Assembly (NCBI GenBank): GCA_030278955.1
Contig: JAOANR010000014.1
Location: 32,873,453 to 32,937,452, forward strand
DNA from: Hygrophila difformis
Lineage: Eukaryota; Streptophyta; Magnoliopsida; Lamiales; Acanthaceae
Direction of reading: 5' to 3'
DNA length: 64,000 nucleotides
The notes under the pieces were generated by a model. It ran no database searches, was not told the DNA's origin, and saw only the letters and a list, made by a program, of their open reading frames with translations. Shown piece after piece: positions 34,001-44,442 of this stretch. A program made the position numbers and the translations under genes. Within the stretch, counting starts at the first letter, position 1; every line of letters starts with the position of its first letter.

Positions 34001-36938
34001 TATGTCCTTACCAATTTTCAAACCCTTTGTCGCTATACCCCCTTTGTCGCGGAACCATGTTCCGCGACAAAATTTTTGCTTCGCGACAAAATAAACCCTA
34101 ACTTTCAAAATATTAATTTCTCTTATTTCCCACCCCTTTGTCGCGAAACCCTTGTCGCGGAGCCACGCTCCGCGACACAAACTCTGCACCGCGACAAAGT
34201 GGCACCTTTTTGCCAAATTTTTATTCTCCACCTCACTCCATTAATTAATTGAACCTTTATATTAATATTTTGAGGTTGAAATCCAATGATCTCAACCCAG
34301 GATTAATTTGATATAAAGAACTTTGTTCAATTTCCCATTAAAAGATTCTTCTACAAAAATAATTAAACTCTAATGATCTAAGTATATAATCCGGACTGTA
34401 ATTAATTAATTATGGAATGAGTGATTATTTGGACCATAAAGAGTGATTATGGAATCATTTCCATACCTTGCATGAGAAACCAATGTCTCTCATGCAAGAT
34501 GACCCAAAAATATTTTTCTTTTATTTATTTTGTCTTTTCCCGTAATGTGTGAAACAACTAATAAGGAATATATCAGATTAATGTTGGCGGGTATTCCCAC
34601 ACGGATAACTAGCTCGTGGTCTGTATATTAATTATTAAATGTTATTTTGCATGGTTCGAATAGTGGTCGGTGGAAGCCTTGGCGGTTCGTCCATCCGGGA
34701 TTATAATAGCTGCTCAGCTGACTCCTATCCGGATACAGTTTCTCTTTCTTTATCTTAATTTCAAACCCGAATCTCAAGCTGTGCTAACATTAGACGACAT
34801 AGGTCAATGTTGTCTAGTAATTAAGACAGCAAAAGAACATGTAGGTTTTTCTCTGATTCACAGACAGTAAGGGTCTGAATGATAGCGACCACTGTCATTT
34901 AAGATTATTCTGCTGTCTAAAATCTTTCCATCTGGAATAACTGGGAACTGGATAGCAGGTGTTTGCAGTCCAGATCACCCTAGTTATTTCTGGCACTCTC
35001 TTTAGCCAAAATTCTTCTCATCTCCGGCTGTTTCATCTTTGTGTTCCAACTTCTGTCTAAACCCACCTTATATTTTGGGTTATTTAATTTTACACTTCTC
35101 TATAAATTTATGCATTATATTATTATGTAGATATTGTGGTCAATATTATTTTGGGATCCTTCCCTTGGACATAGAAGTCTTGATTTAAATCAGATGTTTC
35201 ATATTAAATTTCCAACAAAAATTCCTTTATAAAATCCGAATCTGAGTAAGGGATAAATTCGACAGTTATGGCTAATTCATATCCGACTGGGGGTTGATTT
35301 TGGGAAATTAGAAGCAGAGTCAGCGATTAGGTCTCACCTAGACTGAAAGGATCTGTGTTTTAATTGAGAGTCTAGTACCTGATAGGGAATGATTTTCAGA
35401 TTTATTATTTTCCAAAATTGCTGTTTGTTGGAAATCTTGTATTAAATATTACACTGGGTCAGATTCCACTTGGATTCCGATGAGGTGTGACAGATAATAC
35501 TAGAGGAACAACATTCGGGCCTTGGTTATTTTCTAAGGTAGGGTTGAGTATTCTTTCAACTGCTATCTTCTTCTGCCAAAGCCTATTTTTGAGTCCTGAG
35601 TGAGTGCATCCGGAACGAACTAATTTATTAGTTCGTTTCATTAGTTTGTATCTCATAACCACCCGACGGGAAGTGAACACTGCGAGCGGTTCACCGAGAA
35701 TAGGGAATTCTTGATCCACACCCAGTCATTCTGACTGGGGGCTTTCTTTTACTACCAGGGTCAAACTTTCAGAAACCTCCGAGTGATAGGATTTTAAATG
35801 CATTCTTTACTGCTTTCTTTTAACTGCTTTCTTTAGAGGTCACTCGGTTGTATTGAGAGTTGTGTAACTGCTACTAGGACTGAGAGTTAAGGGATAGTTC
35901 AGGGCTTAATTAGAATCTTTGGGCGTGACATGGGGGAATGATAACGGTACTTGACACTTCAATAAATGATTTGTCAGGTGTTGCTTGTCCACCACAGATA
36001 ATTAACATACCTTAGCAATGCATTGCAAGGGTGGTTATGCGTCTGTGGTATCTTAGAATTTATTTTCTTAAGAACATGTAAACTCTTACTGTAAGTACCT
36101 GTCTGTTAAAGGGAACATGGTATAGAGAGCATGAGAATTAGCTAACTGAACGGATTATCCCAAGCTAAGATCTGTGTAACAAAATGGAAGTTTAACTATG
36201 TTTCATCTGAATCTTGTCCAATCTTTATTCTTTTCTTCCGGTCCCTTCTGTCATAATTTAAATCTGCTTTCTTAGATAATTTTAACCGCTTTCCTAGAAT
36301 AATTTTATTGCTTCCTTAGATTAAATTTAATCCGCTTTTTAGAATAATTTTATCTGCTTCATTTTAATTGCTTTCGTAGCCTAGTTTAAATTATGTCAAG
36401 TAGTTGGTAATTCAAACACAAACTCGAATCGAGTAACCGAGTGGAAAATCTTAGTAAATGACGTGGGCCCTGCTTCCATCGCACATCCTCCAGTGAACGA
36501 TCCGGTACTTACTATAAATACTGCAATTTTTGACTCCGTGCGCTTTCGGGGGCACAGTTTCTTAACACGAGTAAATAAAGAATGTGATTTTTCAGAAAAT
36601 ACTCAAGTAGTGGGAGTCTGCCGAAAGTTTCATGGTAGGTAATCTCATGACATGAAATCATGAGAAGTATCATGGCACATATGCCGGGGACCCTCAGTGT
36701 GACAGGCTGAAGGTCAATCTATCCCGGTTGTACCATGAGACTTGTCAAAAGTTTCATGACATGAGAGGACTGCAGCGCCATTTGAAATTAAAGCACCCCA
36801 CCTGAGTAATAAAAAGTAACAATCTTGATATATCCTTAAACCCCTTTCACGAATCATAACTCTTCTCATTAAATAAATTCAAACCTGATATATTTTATTG
36901 AAAAATACTCGTGTTAACGAAATTTGTCAAAAGTTTCA
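31063..36938 (+). repeat. 3' LTR of the LARD element
   Basis: A 5876-bp copy of 22282-28166 with the same order of blocks (GC-rich about 31810-32360, GA-rich about 32370-32765, palindromes 32879-34177). Differences are few; one short deletion lies at about 32426 within the GA block. Confidence 0.93.
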
Positions 36939-38033
36939 GCACACGGAGACAAACTTTCTCGAACCCAACCTTTTTCGAGCAGTGCTTGTACTTGCCGCTG
37001 AATTTCCTTTGTTTCATCGGGATTCATGCGGTACGCAGGTCTGTTGGGGATTATAGCTCCGGGTACAAAGTCAATGCAATGTTCCACACCTCGGAGTGGT
37101 GGTAAGCCAGCTGGCAGTTCTTCCGGAAAAATATCCTGATTTTTGTCAAGCATTCTGGAAAATTCCAAAGGCAAATCAGGTCCAGTGTGAACAGTTCTAT
37201 TGAGAGATTCATCAGGTTTAATTAATGCAAGAAAACAGTGACCTGAGAAGTCAGGTTCTTGTGCTGCTTGCTGAAATGCTGTTTTGGTCAATAACAGACA
37301 TTGATCAAAGCTTGATGAATCTTCACCTATTTTGGCTTTTCCTCTTTCCCTTGCCTTGTGGTCAGCTTCCGCTTGAGCTACTTTATTTTTCAACTTCTCC
37401 TGGTCTAATCTGACAGCTTTTACAGATAAAGGCTTAAACAGATATTCTTTTTGCCCATGTTTAAAATATAAAACATTAGATCTTCCTCGGTAAGTGGCGT
37501 CCTTATCATAAAGCCACGGTCTTCCAAGCAAAACGTGACAAGCGTTCATGGGAACGACATCACATAATACTCTTTCCGAGTAGGTACCCTTCGTGATAGG
37601 GACCCATGCCTGTCGGGAGACCTTGGCCACTGTTGTTCATCCAGTGTAGTAAGTAGGGACTGGAATGCTCCTCTGTTGGTAGCTGCAATCTGCGCACAGT
37701 ATACAAACTAACAATATTAGTGCAGCTTCCGTTATCAACAATGACAGTGGCATTATTGCCCTGAATGGTGCAACAACAATGGAAGAGATTCTCCATTTGT
37801 TCGTTGGGTGAGATTTTTGGCTCTCTGTCAGCGTTTAGCACCCTCATGGCTACCAGCAGATTCACATCTTCCTCATTGTCCTCATTGATTTCTGGATTGA
37901 CTGGTTCATCAATTTGATAGCGCCTTGGATCTTCGTCACAGTTATCCTCATCCTCAGAATCAACAACTTTGAATACTCCTGGTTCAACCTCGATCACATG
38001 TCTTTCATCCTCGCCTGTATTGAGTATAGCCAC
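36939..38033 (-). pseudogene. Gypsy protease and N-terminal RT (right of the LARD insertion)
   Basis: Continuing leftward from gag in the same frame, the segment reads an acidic linker (VVDSEDEDNCDED) and then the aspartic protease motif VIVDNGSCTNIVS. The active site reads DNG where DSG or DTG is usual. A frameshift near 37630 follows. The next frame gives CHVLLGRPWLYDKDATYRG, a basic Lys-rich spacer, and the RT N-terminus (EELPAGLPPLRGVEHCIDF, NRPAYRMNPDETKEIQRQV, GWVRESLSPCA). There the LARD element interrupts it at the GCACA duplication, and the coding sequence resumes at 22281. Confidence 0.87.
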
Positions 38034-39548
38034 TCGTCTTGGATTATTGCATTCATTTGCATAATGGCCTTTCTTGCCGCATTTCTAACAAGTGATTTCT
38101 CTTTTGTCTTTGGCGGGTGGATGTTGATCTCGGCCCGGATTCCGGTTCCGGTCTTCCCGGTTGTATTCCCTGAAATTTTTACCCAGTTCAAACCTTTTAG
38201 GCCTGTAACCTCCCTCATCGCGAACCGGCGACGGTGTTGGCTGGAGAATTTTGGGTTTCTCTGTCCTCTCGGGTGGTCGGATTAACCATGGCTTGTTTGG
38301 GTTGTAACCTGTGAAAGTCCGGTGGGTTCTCCTTTTGAGTTGGGCCTCAAACTTTGCGGCTTTTCGTACCAGATCAGTGATATTCACATACCCTCTCATG
38401 TCCATTTCTTCAAAGATTTCGGGTCTCAAACCTTTTGCGAATCGGGTCAGGGTGATCAACGGATCTTCATTGAACTGTGCTCGCATCATGAGCATTTCCA
38501 TTTCGCGGTAGTACTCTTCAACAGTCCTTGATTCCTGCTTCAGACTGATCACCTTCATGTACATATCTGGCTTGTAGGTAGGAGGCATGAATCTTCTCTC
38601 AATGAGTTGTAGAAAATATTCCCAATCAGTGACTTGGGGCTGCCCGACATTGTGATGATCAATTGTGAACTTTTGCCACCAGAGTTGGGCATAATCTTTG
38701 AATTCTTGAACTGCCAACTGCATCTTCTTGAAATCAGAGTAGTTGTGGCAGTTGTAGATCATTTCCATTGTGTTCCTCCAATCATGGAATTCATTCGGAT
38801 CACCAGTCCCTCTGAAAGTAGGGATGGTGAATTTGATACACTGCAGATTGTCATCCACGTCATCGTGATCATCACGGTCCATTACAGGCGCATTCTGGTG
38901 CCGATTTTGCATAGGTGGTGGATGCATGGCCAAAGGATCATTGATGCGTAACCCTTCGACTGCGACAGGAGGAGGAGGGATTGTAGCCATCGGAGGTGGT
39001 GTTCTTCGAGCACCGGGCCCTTGCCGTCGATCAAATGTCCCTATCGCGACTTGTTCTGCTTCCCTTTCGGCTATGGCCTCTTCTGCATCAGCCATGTCAG
39101 TTCCTTGGACGTGGCTATTGCTCCCAGATGCTCCATTTTGTCCGGAGGCGGAAGGATGATAGAAAGCATCTTCCAGCCTTCGTTCAACCCGTTGCATCAA
39201 TCGTTGTGCCAAGGCCTCATCTTGTAATTTCATGCGCCCTGCAAATTCATTGCTCAAATTATCAATGCGCTCATTTACGGCAGTAATATTTGAAACATTA
39301 GCATCAAGAGTTTGCTTAAGGGTTTCGAAATCAACCCTTTTAACAGTATTCTCGCTCATTGATCGTAGCATCTCCATGATGTCAGTCAAATTTGGCTCTG
39401 TGTTTCCTGCGATGATACTTAGAAAAATAATATAGATATAAGGTAGGTCAGAAAATAAGTGCTGAAATATATAGAGTGATCTCTCAAATTTGCACTGAAT
39501 CCTGGTTCTCAACACCACTTCAGTTCGTCGCCTGCTCAGATAGTTCAA
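38034..39548 (-). pseudogene. Gypsy gag with a stop in the zinc knuckle
   Basis: A 487-codon frame (39548-38085); the likely start is a Met near 39390 (MEMLRSMSENTVKR). It contains a coiled coil, a Pro-rich stretch and the retrotransposon gag core (FRGTGDPNEFHDWRNTM, QEFKDYAQLWWQKF, LIERRFMPP, KGLRPEIFEEMDM). A basic tail leads to the knuckle, read as C, stop, KCGKKGHYANEC. The TAG at 38087-38085 falls between the two first cysteines. The frame is open again on the far side into protease, which suggests gag and protease were one polyprotein. Confidence 0.87.
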
Positions 39549-40829
39549 TTAGATGCAAGAGAAGTACACACAGATATTTCGTACGCACAGTTCAAGGGTC
39601 TAATGATCTGTTCGACTCAATCAAGAAACGCACAGATATGTATGCATGTACCGCAATCGGATCAAGTTCACAATTTTAAACAGATATCACAAGCGAAGAA
39701 CGGTGATATTTGTCCCAGTTTAGAAGTGGAAAAATAAAGCTCACAAGAAAAAGCACTCGAGAAATCAAACCCAATTTACTCAAATGACTTCTCGGGCTAG
39801 GTTTCACAAAATGTCAGTCACGATATCCACTTTATTGTACAAGTACTCAGGTGGCTTCTCGGGCTAGGTTTCAAATTGTGCCAGTCCGATATTCACTTTA
39901 TTGTAAATTCACTCAAAACACTCAAATATGTGAAAAGGAGAAAATAATACTAGAGATGGAATTACACCACAACACTTGTAAATTTCTGGGTGCTCAATTC
40001 GGTTTAGAGGAGCCCAATTCGGTCTATGTCGCACCAGGAGACCGAATTGAAGGAGACCGAATTGATGGCTTCCAAATTGATGAGTTGATGCGTAATTTCC
40101 TTCAGGAAATTCGGTCTAGGGACGATTCGGTTTAGACCGAATTTGATGGAGACCGAATTGGGGTGTTGACTTTGACAATTTTCTTCCGTAGGAGGATTGA
40201 TGCATTCTATGCTAGCTAATTCGGTCTAGTCCGAATTGAGGGTAGACCGAATTGCTTTCGAATTGATTGGTCCGTAATTTTTGACTTTCTTCCTCCCTTT
40301 TTCGGCTGAATATCTTGTACCTCATTGGGGAATTAAATGCTGCAGATTTCTTTACAATATCTTCACATTAAACAAGGAGCCGAATTTGCACATGATTGGA
40401 CATTTAATGATTATGGCTACACATGCTAGCCTTTCCCATGCAAGATCAAACTTACACTATTACATCAATTTGCCAAGAACAAGATGAACCTTGTCAAGAA
40501 CAGTATGAACACCAAGAACAAAAATCTCACTCCCAAACCCGAATACCCTTCACTGCTTGCTCTTAATAATCTTGTTTAATCCAATGAACTCAAGCAATCA
40601 TGCAAGCACATTCATACATGAGATTAGGACAACAAGACTAACATCAACAACAAACAAGAGATGGAAAAATGTGGTATGGCCGAGAGTTACAAGGCACGAA
40701 ATATTTTTATGGTTTTCACAGATTTTTATATGGATGAGAACATAAATAACACACGGATAATAACAAGAAAATATGGAGAATAACCCTATTGCACCAATAA
40801 GTTTGGCTATGATACCAAATTTCTATATA
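39549..40829 (-). other. 5' untranslated leader and primer site of the gypsy
   Basis: On the minus strand, TGGTATCATAGC (40818-40807) is a tRNA-iMet-type primer site, 12 nt from the LTR edge. The leader is non-coding. It contains a two-copy 67-bp tandem repeat (39778-39910) and a dense group of TTCGGTYTAGACCGAA palindromes and half-sites (about 39994-40265), the same motif as in the LTRs. Confidence 0.75.
39778..39910. repeat. Two-copy tandem repeat, 67 bp period
   Basis: Copies at 39778-39843 and 39845-39910 share CTTCTCGGGCTAGGTTTCA and CACTTTATTGTA. Confidence 0.75.
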
Positions 40830-41865
40830 TGCCGTAGATCGAAACTTGTTTAGTGACAATATCCGGATTAATATTGTCTGAATTTTAGGGTTAGGTAAAA
40901 TGATGATTAGGAGGATAGGGGTATGAAGGTTGATGAAGAACAAGAACACACACAAAGAAGATGAGACTAAGTTGTAAAATAAAAGATAATGAAACTTATG
41001 AATGAAGGGGACCCGAACTTGCCAAGGGAAGTGAGTCAAGCTCAAGACAAATGGCTTCCTTCAAGTGCATCATTCATTGACAATCCATCGAGCAAGTTTC
41101 CAACTTGATGGCGTGAGGAAAATGAACATAAGTTCAAGACAAACACGGATGGGGGAGAACACTTTGAAAAAGTACTCTCGGTTGTGAACTTTGAAAATAT
41201 GAGAATTGATTCAATATTAAGCAAAGTTGTTTACAAATGAAAGAGGAGGTCATATATATAGGCCAAGCCCCTTGGGAAACAAGAGAAATGAAAAAATACA
41301 TAAAAAATGGCCTAATTCGGTTTAGGGGGAATCAATTCGGTCTATGGTGTAAACCGAATTGGTATGGCCTAGATCGAATTGGGACCAAACCTATCTATTA
41401 CAAAAGAGGAAGGGGTGTCAATTCGGTTTAGACCGAATTGGTCATAAGACCGAATTGGACACTTACAAACATTACAAGTAATAATAATAATAACAGTCAG
41501 AGGGCAATTCGGTTATGTGGTGCAATTCGGTTTAGACCGAATTGGCCAATAGACCGAATTGGGAACTTAGAATTGGGAACTCCGTTTTGGGCCTGTTCAT
41601 GCTTGTTGGGCTTTCCTTGTGCATCCTAAGGCCTTCTTCCATCTTTATTTAAATCCGATGTGAGGAATCCATATTAATGGATTCCGAGCCTGTCCGGTCT
41701 TGATCTATCCGGATCATTATTTGCAGTTTTTGGGATTCCAGAATATCTGCTTCCTGCAAGAAAAATTTATACATTGCATCAGAAAATTTCTTGGCCTTTT
41801 GTTTGGACACTGGCCCTTCGGGGATTATTGGAATAACTAATCCATTGGTTCTGGCGACTACGCCA
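40830..41865 (-). repeat. 5' LTR of the level 2 gypsy, internally deleted
   Basis: A 1036-bp copy of the 18556-19859 LTR. It lacks about 290 bp present in the other copy; the junction reads TTAGAATTGGGAACTCCG (about 41566-41583). It also has a small extra GGTCATAAGACCGAATT unit (about 41439). The TATA-like sequence at 41251-41260 is kept. It ends ACTACGCCA next to AAGAG. Confidence 0.88.
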
Positions 41866-42126
41866 AAGAGCTGTGTAGTTCGCTGATCTTGCAATTCTCT
41901 CGGCATGTGTGAGTTCGGCATTGGTTGCAAGTCGAATTGTGGTTGTCGCCGTTTCTCCTTCACCAGTGCGAAGCTCTCTTGTTGGTTGAGTCCATGGTTC
42001 CAGAACTGAATCCCAAACACCATCACCTTGTGCCAAAAGATAATTCCGCATCCTAGCTTTCCAATACGCATAATCGCTTCCATCGAACAATGGCAGACGA
42101 GTGTTAGACACTCCTTCTCGGCTCAT
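41866..42126 (-). pseudogene. Copia gag, first 87 codons
   Basis: Opens with ATG at 42126 (MSREGVSNTRLPLFDG) and has the DUF4219-type YAYWKARMRNYLLA motif. It then reads ARSANYTAL up to the gypsy insertion; the following codon starts at 18550. Directly upstream are the leader and primer site of the copia. This is the severed N-terminus of the gag at 17177-18555. Confidence 0.9.
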
Positions 42127-42176
42127 AATTCTTGAATCTTGGATGAATGGATTTTCTCAATTACGTTAGAGAACTT

Positions 42177-42190
42177 GCTTTGATACCAAA
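42177..42190 (-). promoter_or_regulatory. Primer-binding site of the level 1 copia
   Basis: On the minus strand TTTGGTATCAAAGC lies one base from the 5' LTR end. It matches the initiator-Met tRNA primer site (TGGTATCAGAGC) except for one base. Confidence 0.8.
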
Positions 42191-42191
42191 T

Positions 42192-42877
42192 TGTAGGTCC
42201 CCTTATACCAAGATTCAGTTATGGGTGTTGATGCAATGTTCTAACTACGGTTTGTCAAAAGCAGTAAAGAACACAACAATTTGATAACCCAGTTCGGTCC
42301 TTCCGACATACGTCTGAGGGATACCAATCCAGGCGACCTTTACTAGACTAAAAAACCAAGAACACAAACACGCTAACGAATGCCTAAACCTGAAACCAAT
42401 CTCTACACTAGATGATCAATCCAGTCGAGTCAGCGTCGTTGAGACTCCCCCTCAACGCGTCTGTAGGGAACTCACCTTAAATGGAATCTTCAAAGGCACA
42501 TACGTTGTTCGTCATTCACCATGGTTTTCATCTTGATCGCTGAATTCCTCCAGAACTTCTTGAATGTTGAAGATCGCAATATCTCCAGATATTCCAGTGT
42601 AATCTCAATCACTAATCTTGATCTTCTAAAAATATCTCTATGAAATCTTGAAGAACAAAATACAAGACTCTCTCTCTATCTGAAATCTCTAAAGAAGTAA
42701 AAATAAAATCACTAAGAGCACTACTAAAGATTACAGACTCTGCACTATATAAATGAATACAATACAAGTAAACTCTAGCAGAGATAACTATCTGTCGTCG
42801 TTATTGGAATGTGCTAACACCTGTAGATCATCTCAATGAAAAGTACACAGTTAGGTTGTCAAAACAATGTATTAACA
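42192..42877 (-). repeat. 5' LTR of the level 1 copia
   Basis: A 686-bp copy of 10965-11657, starting TGTAGGTCCC and ending TTAACA, followed by the ATATC duplication at 42878-42882. Confidence 0.9.
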
Positions 42878-42882
42878 ATATC

Positions 42883-43796
42883 CAGTTAAAACATCCGTTA
42901 AGGACTAATGTACAAACTCATACCGAGATGTAGAGATAGGAAATCTTCTTATCACCAGTTCAAAATGTACATGATTTAGTTATAAAGTAATTAGTGGTAC
43001 ATAACCTTGTGCTAGAACCCGTCTAGTGTATAGAGTTTGATGTCTATTTCTTAGTCAGTTCGAGTCTTGTCTTTTTGAGTCTTCTAGTTAGTAATAATAC
43101 CTGAATTGGGATCCCTAGACGTAAGCCGAAGGCCGAACTGGGTCAACAAATCGTTTGTCTCTTTTACCGCTTTACACTCTGATTTGCACACACCCACCAG
43201 TAGTTTAGACAACTTGCAAACTAGCAAGCCTATTCAAGATTTGCTTAACTGGGACCAACAACGAGCTTCAAAAGATCAACCTTAAATATTGAAAACTATA
43301 TGCATCTTTCTATGCAAACAAAACTGACAGATTTGGTACTTTGAGTTGTTCGAGTCATAAGCGAAAATCTTCCTATCGAAAGCTTCCAAAACATGATACT
43401 GTATAATATTAAATAACTTACATTAATAGTGATAGAATTCGAGAAATATGTATTTGAAGGTCTGTAGGGCCTCAAAGTCACCTGTTTCACCGAATTGGTA
43501 GTTCCTTGATACAAAGAAGTGAATTCTTAATTTTTCTACTCCATATATCCGAATTCAAACGATATGTAAATGAAAATAATGTAACTTTACTAATTTGAGG
43601 TCGGAGTGGATTGAAGTCGTCCCTTTTCTTGAGAACTCGCAGAACACACAAGAACACTCAACACGTTCACTTGGTTTGCTGTAATTTTGGTAAACGGTAA
43701 TATTTTGAGGATATGGCAGGTTTCCTGGATGATTAGGGTGCAAGCATAATCATTCGGCAACCTTCTTTGTATAAACCAAAAGGATGTTTAAAGGGG
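42883..43796. other. Intergenic, no gene seen
   Basis: No open frame of more than about 72 codons and no recognisable element. Short frames at 43296-43514 and 43555-43743 (minus) lack motifs. Confidence 0.5.
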
Positions 43797-43805
43797 AATA
43801 GTAAC

Positions 43806-43994
43806 ACTATGTTGATTCAGTATTTGCTAAAGTGTTGAATTGTCACTTTTACGTGTGAACGTACATTCAAAAGTGCTGAATAAATATTTTTAATATTAAT
43901 TAACTGAAGTTGAAAATATAAATTCAACACTTTTGATTAACAATTCAGTACTTTTAGTAATAATTCAGCACTTCACTGAATTTATTTATTTAGC
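43806..43994. mobile_element. Small fold-back MITE with a 9-bp duplication
   Basis: AATAGTAAC occurs on both sides (43797-43805 and 43995-44003). The enclosed 189 bp is partly self-complementary, for example AAGTGTTGAATTGTCACTTTT against the inverse of AGTACTTTTAGTAATAATTCAGCACTT. A 9-bp duplication would fit a Mutator-type element. The terminal repeats are imperfect. Confidence 0.4.
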
Positions 43995-44442
43995 AATAGT
44001 AACCAGGCCATTTAAAGGCTCTTCAAGGGTAAACTAACCTCGAAGTACTGTACTTAATAAATAAACCTTTCCCAAAGTAATTAGGGCTCCAACCCAAAAC
44101 TTAAGTGACAAAAGCTCCATGCCAATGGTCATTGGCTGGTATCAAGGATGAGTTTCGAGTATATTTAATTAAAATCTTAACAACTAAAACAACTGAGCAA
44201 AGCTTACTCTCGAGCAATTAAATTATTATTTAGAATTTTCTACGAGAGTATGATTACGTTATGCGGGAGTGGAATTATGTGATTGGATTGAAAATTTCTA
44301 TAACAAAATCATATCACACCATCACCGTTTCTGAGCTCACATATCCATCGCAAATCCATGCCAGGCTATTACCGTCTCATGTATGCATGACAAAAATAAG
44401 TCAGAACATCACCCTCTGCATATGCAAATTCTGCACTTTGAC

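Larger units (their letters stand above)
22282..36938 (+). mobile_element. Level 3: LARD-like non-autonomous LTR retrotransposon with 5.88 kb LTRs
   Basis: Two direct repeats of 5885 and 5876 bp, each beginning TGATAATGG and ending GTTTCA, flank a 2896-bp interior. A perfect duplication GCACA occurs at 22277-22281 and 36939-36943; deleting the element and one GCACA restores the gypsy RT frame. The interior starts with an 18-nt primer site complementary to tRNA-Asp (28167-28184) and ends with a purine-rich tract abutting the 3' LTR. Neither LTR nor interior encodes gag, protease, RT or integrase. Very long LTRs with a non-coding interior define LARDs (large retrotransposon derivatives), which are mobilised in trans. 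I noticed only about fifteen substitutions between the LTRs, so this is the youngest insertion here. Confidence 0.93.
18556..41865 (-). mobile_element. Level 2: Ty3/gypsy retrotransposon inserted in the copia gag
   Basis: Boundaries are TGCCGTAGATCG at 18556 and ACTACGCCA at 41865, flanked by AAGAG on both sides (18551-18555 and 41866-41870). Removing the element and one AAGAG rejoins the copia gag codons in frame. Its own length is about 8.65 kb once the level 3 element is discounted. Minus-strand order is 5' LTR (40830-41865), primer site, gag, protease, RT, RNase H, integrase, polypurine tract and 3' LTR (18556-19859). One pol stop, one gag stop, two frameshifts and the level 3 insertion disable it. 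I see no clear chromodomain, and the lineage is not assigned. Confidence 0.92.
10965..42877 (-). mobile_element. Level 1: Sirevirus-like Ty1/copia retrotransposon, interrupted
   Basis: The element is bounded by two LTRs and by a perfect 5-bp duplication, ATATC, at 10960-10964 and 42878-42882. Once the 23.3 kb gypsy insertion (18556-41865 plus one AAGAG) is discounted, it is about 8.6 kb. The order on the minus strand is 5' LTR, tRNA-iMet primer site, gag with two zinc knuckles, protease, integrase, RT, RNase H, extra ORF, polypurine tract and 3' LTR. Copia gene order, an extra ORF downstream of pol and the KKKGKALQATLSD region after the gag knuckle fit the Sirevirus lineage. gag, pol and the extra ORF carry stops and frameshifts, so it is not autonomous. 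Confidence 0.88.

Noticed and set aside
22282..36938. Large direct repeat interpreted as a segmental or tandem duplication
   Set aside because: TG...CA ends, the GCACA duplication, a primer site at one inner border and a polypurine tract at the other fit LTRs, not a duplication.
38634..39286. Plus-strand frames of about 70-105 codons opposite the gypsy gag
   Set aside because: They overlap a well-supported gag on the minus strand and carry no motif of their own.
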